Positions 51,588-55,548 of a stretch of 55,548 nucleotides of DNA are shown here, piece by piece. A program made the position numbers and the translations under genes. Positions within the stretch are counted from its first letter, which is position 1; every line of letters begins with the position of its first letter. Location: positions 1 through 55,548 of IMG/VR virus record IMGVR_UViG_3300038466_000036, one strand, 5' to 3'. Origin of the DNA: a virus. The notes under the pieces were generated by a model, which saw nothing but the letters and a program-made list of their open reading frames with translations, was not told where the DNA came from and made no database searches.

Positions 51588-51603
51588 TTTTTAGAATTTG
51601 TCC
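51588..51603 (-). promoter_or_regulatory. late-type promoter motif GGACAAATTCTAAA
   Basis: Minus-strand copy about 80 bases before the first fibre-operon gene. It diverges from the AT-rich box at 51631, with 28 bases between facing ends, as at 27948/27991. Confidence 0.65.
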
Positions 51604-51630
51604 TCATCTTAAACCGAAATTAGTTTCTTT

Positions 51631-51653
51631 TTTATTATATATATTAAATAATA
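51631..51653 (+). promoter_or_regulatory. AT-rich promoter box
   Basis: Identical over 23 bases to the boxes at 27991 and 55366. It precedes the small-gene cluster by about 80 bases. Confidence 0.6.
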
Positions 51654-51718
51654 GTCTTATAGTAGTACCTATACTTAAAATATAATAATATCTTTTTCTT
51701 TCTTGTTAAATTTAATAC

Positions 51719-51733
51719 CTTATGGTTCATAAG
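51719..51733 (+). other. small hairpin before first gene of cluster
   Basis: CTTATG and CATAAG pair over a GTT loop, ending two bases before the ATG at 51736. No ribosome site is seen here, so the hairpin may mark or limit initiation. Confidence 0.4.
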
Positions 51734-51735
51734 AC

Positions 51736-52086
51736 ATGAGAGCATACCTCACGGATAATATATTATGGCACAAATTAAATTTGGTAGATTTGAATTTACG
51801 TTTGTTGGATTGTACTTTTTGTACATCTCTCGATATCATGTTTTGGTACGAAACAAACCGTTTGTATGAGTTATATAAACATGCATATATCAAATCACAA
51901 TTATTATATATCGATTTACTTTATAGCGGATTGACTACATTTACAATAAATTGGGACGATAACCTCATATTTGATTTAGAAAATACTTGTACCGGTACGT
52001 TCGGGAACTGTCAAAAATCCCGTCAGCTTACTATTATATTTGATTCAAGGATCGCATACCTTCCATGGAAAAAATCTGTTTTTTAA
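51736..52086 (+). CDS. hypothetical AT-rich cluster protein, 116 aa
   Basis: First of about twelve small plus-strand ORFs. Rich in Tyr, Leu and Ile, with a helical first half and a beta-like end (RQLTIIFDSRIAYLPW). No ribosome site before the ATG. No family recognised; the location behind an early-type promoter suggests host interaction. Confidence 0.55.
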   Translation: MRAYLTDNILWHKLNLVDLNLRLLDCTFCTSLDIMFWYETNRLYELYKHAYIKSQLLYIDLLYSGLTTFTINWDDNLIFDLENTCTGTFGNCQKSRQLTIIFDSRIAYLPWKKSVF

Positions 52087-52499
52087 TCACAATTGCTGAA
52101 CGGCAAAAATACAAAATAATTATTTATTTTAAAATACCAACCAATAAAGTGACGATCTTTTCCGGATTGTGACGATTAGTGACGATACTGAAATGAATAT
52201 CGTCACCATCTAAGTTATTAATATTTATCACAAAAAGTATATAGGTGACGATAGTGACGATCTTTTTCTTATTCTATATGAAAAAAAAGAAAAGAAGATA
52301 GAAGAAAAAAATAGATGTAAAAATAGATCTAAAAGTATGTGTTTTTTATCGTCACTATCGTCACTGACTGAGTAACTTATTGTGATTACAAGAGATTTTT
52401 AAAATAAACATCGTCACTATATCGTCACTATATCGTCACCGTTAAATAAACATCGTCACTTGGTTGGTATAATTGATCGCGGTTATATATTTTTGACTT
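52087..52499. other. 413-bp non-coding region carrying the GTGACGAT dyad
   Basis: No ORF with a ribosome site is seen. Nearly all of the region is occupied by the 52134-52470 inverted-repeat structure described separately. The remainder is AT-rich. Confidence 0.8.
52134..52470. repeat. iteron dyad: twelve GTGACGAT sites in mirrored arms
   Basis: Forward GTGACGAT starts at 52149, 52169, 52179, 52245 and 52254; the reverse form ATCGTCAC starts at 52199, 52348, 52357, 52410, 52421, 52432 and 52452. Measured from each end the offsets are 0, 20, 30, 50, 96, 105 (left) and 0, 20, 31, 42, 95, 104 (right), so the arms nearly mirror each other, and neighbouring sites lie 9-11 or 20 bases apart, placing them on one helix face. 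The outer ends are ATACCAACCAA (52134) and its complement (52460). The 86-base centre is almost pure A/T/purine-rich DNA. Candidate replication origin, partition site or multi-site operator. Confidence 0.85.
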
Positions 52500-52805
52500 A
52501 TGACACAAGAGGCATTTATGAACGCCAGAGTAAAACATAATATATTTTGGAATGCAGCTAATTATCCAATGATTCGTTTTAATTGTTTATCAAATAATAA
52601 ATATATAGTACATTCATTAAAATATTTGTATAAAATTGTTTATATGTCTGATTATAACGGATTATTTCTTCTGGATAAAACTTTATGTGTATGTATCGAA
52701 GGTTCTGAATTTGTATTAAGTGCGTTTATATCGTCCAAGTTGGAGCATCCCTTAAAAAAGATATGGTGTCTTAATTTAATGTTAGATAAGTTTCCTTTGG
52801 AATAA
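52500..52805 (+). CDS. hypothetical AT-rich cluster protein, 101 aa
   Basis: Begins 30 bases after the iteron dyad. A beta-strand-rich protein with many Tyr, Leu and Lys residues. Its TAA overlaps the next ATG as TAATG. No family recognised. If the iterons are operators, this gene is their most likely target. Confidence 0.6.
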   Translation: MTQEAFMNARVKHNIFWNAANYPMIRFNCLSNNKYIVHSLKYLYKIVYMSDYNGLFLLDKTLCVCIEGSEFVLSAFISSKLEHPLKKIWCLNLMLDKFPLE

Positions 52806-52936
52806 TGTTACTTATCATAAAACTCCACGTAGAATATAACAATGAACTATATATGAAAATTTCGCGTAAAGCAGCTAAATCGCGGGTTTTAGATCCTCAC
52901 ACCCGCTCACTTTTAAAATTGGGTATTGGACGATGA
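52805..52936 (+). CDS. hypothetical small protein, 43 aa
   Basis: Coupled to the preceding gene by TAATG and to the next by ATGA. The product is basic (KISRKAAKSRV). The tight junctions on both sides support it being translated. Function unknown. Confidence 0.5.
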   Translation: MLLIIKLHVEYNNELYMKISRKAAKSRVLDPHTRSLLKLGIGR

Positions 52937-53025
52937 ATTCATATACAGAGGTTTATTCGGATACAGACACTTCACAAACGGCGACACTCATTTTCAGATT
53001 ATATTTAAAATGTTTTGACATATAG
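52933..53025 (+). CDS. hypothetical small protein, 30 aa
   Basis: Starts within ATGA of the previous gene's stop. Ends LIFRLYLKCFDI, a beta-strand-like end also seen in other cluster members. Very short, so it may be a remnant. Confidence 0.35.
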   Translation: MNSYTEVYSDTDTSQTATLIFRLYLKCFDI

Positions 53026-53030
53026 GGTTT

Positions 53031-53051
53031 ACTATATATATTATTAATTAA
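53031..53051 (+). promoter_or_regulatory. AT-rich promoter box, diverged copy
   Basis: ACTATATATATTATTAATTA differs from the other boxes in the second half. It lies about 27 bases before the next ATG and six bases after a stop codon, so it may start a new transcript inside the cluster. Confidence 0.4.
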
Positions 53052-53077
53052 TTATTTATTAAATAGGACTGCTGACA

Positions 53078-53383
53078 ATGAAAATATTCTCTCTTACAAC
53101 CACTCTACCTACTATTTTCACGCCCCCGTTATTCAGGGAAAGATTTTTCTTTAAGGATCCCGGGTTTGGTTGTAAAACAACATGTGTAATTTTCAGAAAT
53201 TTGATATTTGATAATTCTACATATATGGATTTTATTAGTGGGTAATATTCATCTAAAAATCACTTATGTATAAAAAATAAAAGCAATGTATTTATATCTA
53301 AAACCTACGAGGTGTACAGTACAAAGGTTTATGGTAAAAAAATTGAGTGGTTAATCAATATACAAGGACACGTACTAATTTAA
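53078..53383 (+). pseudogene. cluster gene interrupted by an in-frame TAA
   Basis: ATG at 53078 opens 55 codons to a TAA at 53243-53245. The same frame then continues, without another stop, to 53383. The whole would be 101 residues, the normal size of this cluster, and the part after the TAA (SNVFISKTYEVYSTKVYGKKIEWLINI) looks like coding sequence of the same style. Most simply this is a gene broken by a nonsense change. Readthrough is possible but there is no supporting signal, and TAA serves as an ordinary stop elsewhere in the window. Confidence 0.5.
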
Positions 53384-53398
53384 AACTTACGAGGAGAC

Positions 53399-53682
53399 AT
53401 GATCAGGAAAACCTTATTCGAAAATATGATTCCGAATAAAAGAGTATCACATTTTTACCTGTGGCGTACAAAAAAACATGGGCGGCATCTAAAATACATT
53501 ACTTATTCTTTATCTTTAAAATATCCGTCCGCAGATATGCCCGACACACGTATTTTCCATATATATTATTGTATACCGATACAAAAATATACGCTCACAC
53601 CCTAAACTCTATGGAACCTGGATTCGTAGCGTCCTGGTCCAAAACCAGTCCCGATGTTATTTTAGAAATCGATATTTATTAA
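53399..53682 (+). CDS. cluster gene split between two frames at an A7 run
   Basis: GAGGAG precedes the ATG at 53399. The first frame runs to 53605 (68 aa), while a second frame, open from 53461 to 53682, encodes a better-looking C-terminus (SKTSPDVILEIDIY). The two join at ACA-AAA-AAA (53468-53476), a classic -1 slippery site. A -1 shift gives a 94-residue product of the usual cluster size. Programmed frameshifting, a frameshift mutation and a homopolymer sequencing error all fit. Confidence 0.5.
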
Positions 53683-53716
53683 ATTTCCCATTGGTAATAT
53701 ACTAAGAAATCCACAC

Positions 53717-53977
53717 ATGAAAAAATCGGAGAATATTTATCCAATCACAATTAAGGTCTCGACTGCGATATACAAAAGGAAACCACATAAATTTATTATT
53801 TATACTATGAATTATACGACACCATTAAATATAGAATCGTCAGAATTCTTTAGAATAATAGATTGCGCAAAATGTTTACATTTATTTAATGGCGAAAAAA
53901 TATATTCTGATAAACGATTTATGATAACTCCGTTTGTCGATAGCGTCGAGCTTATATTTAGAATGTATGGAATATAA
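53717..53977 (+). CDS. hypothetical AT-rich cluster protein, 86 aa
   Basis: Begins MKKSENIYPITIKVSTAIYKRK; ends DSVELIFRMYGI, the strand-like ending common in this cluster. No clear ribosome site. No family recognised. Confidence 0.5.
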   Translation: MKKSENIYPITIKVSTAIYKRKPHKFIIYTMNYTTPLNIESSEFFRIIDCAKCLHLFNGEKIYSDKRFMITPFVDSVELIFRMYGI

Positions 53978-54009
53978 TTTTATACTCTAAAAATACCGAG
54001 GGGGTTGTA

Positions 54010-54171
54010 ATTAAAAAATACGTTCCCAAACAAACCAAAATTATATTTCATAATAAATTCGAACATAGATATATGGAGGTTTTTATTGAGTATATACCCG
54101 GTTCTTTAAATTTGGATCCGGTTTTAGAAATGGTTAATCATAAGCTAAATCAATCCTTAGTTTATTCATGA
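54010..54171 (+). CDS. possible cluster protein without standard start, 53 aa
   Basis: A coding-looking frame (KKYVPKQTKIIFHNKFEHRYMEVFIEYIPG) ends at 54171. No ATG, GTG or TTG occurs near its beginning; GAGGGGG is five bases before an ATT at 54010. It may use ATT, start at the internal ATG at 54073, or be a decayed gene. Confidence 0.35.
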   Translation: MKKYVPKQTKIIFHNKFEHRYMEVFIEYIPGSLNLDPVLEMVNHKLNQSLVYS

Positions 54172-54178
54172 GGTTTAT

Positions 54179-54481
54179 GTGAGAATTAGCAACATCATTT
54201 TGTTTAATACTACGATACATCATTCCAGTACCGAAAAGACTATTATTAAAAAATTCGATACGTGGTATGGTAAAAAATATTATATGTCTTTATATATGGC
54301 GAAAAATATTGAACCTCTTGTATATAAACCATCTGTTATACTTTCGCGGACATATTATAGATATAAATACCGCATGTTTTATACTTCTTCGCGTACACAC
54401 GGGCTTTCCGATCAGAATAAGATATACAATATAGGACTAACAGTTTATATTTATCCCGCCTGCAACCATGAAATTAAATGA
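54179..54481 (+). CDS. hypothetical AT-rich cluster protein, 100 aa
   Basis: GTG start with GAGG six bases upstream. Tyr- and Lys-rich (WYGKKYYMSLYMAKN), with a late IYNIGLTVYIYP strand resembling the end of the 53399-53682 product. It overlaps the next gene by 14 bases. Confidence 0.58.
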   Translation: MRISNIILFNTTIHHSSTEKTIIKKFDTWYGKKYYMSLYMAKNIEPLVYKPSVILSRTYYRYKYRMFYTSSRTHGLSDQNKIYNIGLTVYIYPACNHEIK

Positions 54482-54755
54482 TCTTTCACTTTTTAAAAAC
54501 ACATTATATCATTCCGGATTTAGAACCCCTTATTTCGGTATAAATACTAACAACAATATTCGATTTAGATATTATTTTATTACACTATCAAACATCAATA
54601 GTATAAATCAGAAAACATTTAGAAATAATCGTAAAATAAATTTATACTGTCCTATTTATAATCTACATATACATAAATTTACGATCAGAAGGGAAATTCC
54701 GGAGTTTTATTCCCTAACAATCAAATTAAAGATATCCTTAATATTGACTTATTAA
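54468..54755 (+). CDS. hypothetical AT-rich cluster protein, 95 aa
   Basis: Overlaps the previous gene by 14 bases. Rich in Asn, Ile and Tyr, ending in a strand-like LTIKLKISLILTY. No family recognised. Its size and composition match the other cluster members. Confidence 0.55.
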   Translation: MKLNDLSLFKNTLYHSGFRTPYFGINTNNNIRFRYYFITLSNINSINQKTFRNNRKINLYCPIYNLHIHKFTIRREIPEFYSLTIKLKISLILTY

Positions 54756-54770
54756 TTATATGTAAAAATT

Positions 54771-55067
54771 ATGAACCATTCAGTTCCTCATAGAAGTCAT
54801 CTCACACGACACAATGTATCTAAATTAGATTTGATAAACAAAAAGATTCGATATAGGGCGATGAATTCAAATATGTTACGGTTGGATATACAAATTCATT
54901 TAATAGACTGTGAAAAAAGAGAAATATCAAAATATAAAGATTCTTATAAAAGAAATAAAATTTATTATAAATTTAGTCCGACGTGGGAACAATATAAGAT
55001 CGTAGATAGTCTACGATGTATAAACAAATATTTTACTGTCTACATGGAATTCAAGTCTTTAATATAA
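54771..55067 (+). CDS. hypothetical AT-rich cluster protein, 98 aa
   Basis: Basic N-terminal half (PHRSHLTRHNVSKLDLINKK), a DCEKREISKYKDSYKR helix, and a C-terminal YFTVYMEFKSLI strand. No strong ribosome site. Function unknown. Confidence 0.52.
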   Translation: MNHSVPHRSHLTRHNVSKLDLINKKIRYRAMNSNMLRLDIQIHLIDCEKREISKYKDSYKRNKIYYKFSPTWEQYKIVDSLRCINKYFTVYMEFKSLI

Positions 55068-55077
55068 AAAAAGAAGA

Positions 55078-55362
55078 ATGTTAACATATGGTACGCTACG
55101 ACTACATTCGGCTCAAATAGTTTTACCCGACATTGATATGATTATAAATCATAATTTAATAGGAGTATGTACAAAGATTCTAACATTTCAATTCATGGAC
55201 GACTCCTACTTATCGGGTTTCCAGACAAAAACCGAAGATCTTAGATATTGGTTTACTATTTATACAAACGGTTTCAAATATATAGAACTTCTAACACAAA
55301 AAGGCATATATATTCCATACGGAATGTGTATGGATAAATGTCAATTATCTGTATATAAATAA
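55078..55362 (+). CDS. hypothetical AT-rich cluster protein, 94 aa
   Basis: Last gene of the cluster. AAAGAAGA precedes its ATG. Beta-strand-rich with FQFMDDSYLSGF and WFTIYTNGFKYIELL. Three Cys residues, two near the end (CMDKCQ). A new promoter box begins four bases after its stop. Confidence 0.55.
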   Translation: MLTYGTLRLHSAQIVLPDIDMIINHNLIGVCTKILTFQFMDDSYLSGFQTKTEDLRYWFTIYTNGFKYIELLTQKGIYIPYGMCMDKCQLSVYK

Positions 55363-55365
55363 TTT

Positions 55366-55391
55366 TTTATTATATATATTAAATAATAATC
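55366..55391 (+). promoter_or_regulatory. AT-rich promoter box
   Basis: Identical to the 27991 copy for 28 bases. It drives the GC-rich gene that runs off the end of the window. Confidence 0.6.
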
Positions 55392-55427
55392 ATTCAGTTT
55401 TATTTTTGTTGATGTTCGATTAAAACC

Positions 55428-55443
55428 GCACCCGAACGGGTGC
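55428..55443 (+). other. leader hairpin
   Basis: GCACCCG pairs with CGGGTGC over an AA loop, about 40 bases downstream of the promoter box and 20 bases before the ATG. Such leader hairpins recur after these boxes. Confidence 0.6.
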
Positions 55444-55464
55444 AAAACCAAAAGGAGATTCAAA

Positions 55465-55548
55465 ATGAAGCAACTCGTCTTAAGGACATGCGGACCGGAT
55501 ATGACCAGCCATTCCGGCTTCAAATGGCCGGAATCCGGTCCAGTATCA
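55465..55548 (+). CDS. GC-rich gene, 3' end outside window
   Basis: AAAGGAG precedes the ATG. Twenty-eight codons are visible, starting MKQLVLRTCGPDM. Base composition is as GC-rich as that of the 28415-29197 gene. No family can be named from so little sequence. Confidence 0.6.
   Translation, partial: MKQLVLRTCGPDMTSHSGFKWPESGPVS

Noticed and set aside
52134-52470. CRISPR array or MITE-like transposon
   Set aside because: Repeats are only 8 bp, occur in both orientations and spacers are 1-90 bases. No target-site duplication is seen outside the 11-bp ends.
53078-53383. Reassigned TAA codon (alternative genetic code)
   Set aside because: TAA ends many well-defined genes in this window, so one in-frame TAA is better explained by decay or readthrough.
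1-55548. tRNA genes
   Set aside because: I looked for T-arm GGTTCGAATCC-like segments with cloverleaf partners in the gaps and found none; a dedicated scan would be needed to exclude them.

Overview
The window is part of the genome of a large tailed bacteriophage with a contractile, T4-type tail, probably a jumbo or huge phage. Recognisable parts are the large terminase subunit, a gp23-like major capsid protein, tail sheath and tube proteins, gp6-like and gp25-like baseplate wedge proteins, a 1541-residue tape measure protein carrying an M23 peptidase, and a long tail fibre. Ribosome binding sites are mostly strong GGAG types, so the host is an ordinary bacterium that I cannot name. Coding is dense and the DNA is AT-rich. 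I saw no tRNA, CRISPR array, integrase or insertion sequence. A portal protein and a T4 gp21-type prohead protease were not recognised.

Layout. Bases 1-3750 (plus strand) hold the end of a VWA-domain gene, three small genes, a late-type gene and a miniature transcript ending in two very strong hairpins. Bases 3751-24710 (minus strand) are tail and packaging genes: a hub-like protein, the tape measure, two tagged small proteins, an HExxH protein, terminase, a primase-like protein, gp6-like, HAD and pyrophosphatase-like proteins, three tagged small proteins, gp25-like, a gp26-like/chaperone pair with a probable frameshift, and the tube. Bases 24711-29264 interleave plus-strand early-type genes (metallophosphoesterase, zinc ribbon protein, a GC-rich unknown, an RNA-like locus) with the minus-strand sheath gene. 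Bases 29265-46240 (minus) carry baseplate periphery genes, a sugar-modification island, a run of tagged membrane proteins, the major capsid protein and a SNF2-type helicase. Bases 46663-51510 (minus) are tail fibre genes. Bases 51736-55548 (plus) are a run of small, very AT-rich unknown genes beside a 337-base dyad of twelve GTGACGAT sites.

Regulation. Two promoter-like motifs recur. GGACAAATTNTAAA precedes structural operons (seven copies). An AT-rich box with core TATATATTAAAT precedes plus-strand non-structural genes (six copies plus one looser copy). Twice the two sit back to back exactly 28 bp apart.

The most unusual content is a set of thirteen proteins, including the major capsid protein, that share a short N-terminal tag of the form M-x-[FIY]-[IS]-x-x-x-[IF]-[IL]-x-E. 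It resembles the capsid targeting sequence and [LI]-x-E prohead protease site of T4 internal proteins. Six of these proteins also share a C-terminal module of one membrane helix followed by C-x(10-12)-C and a helical tail. They look like a paralogous family packaged in the head and perhaps delivered to the cell membrane. Other notable items are the iteron dyad (candidate origin or partition site), a +1 frameshift candidate after the tube gene, and disrupted frames in the small-gene cluster.
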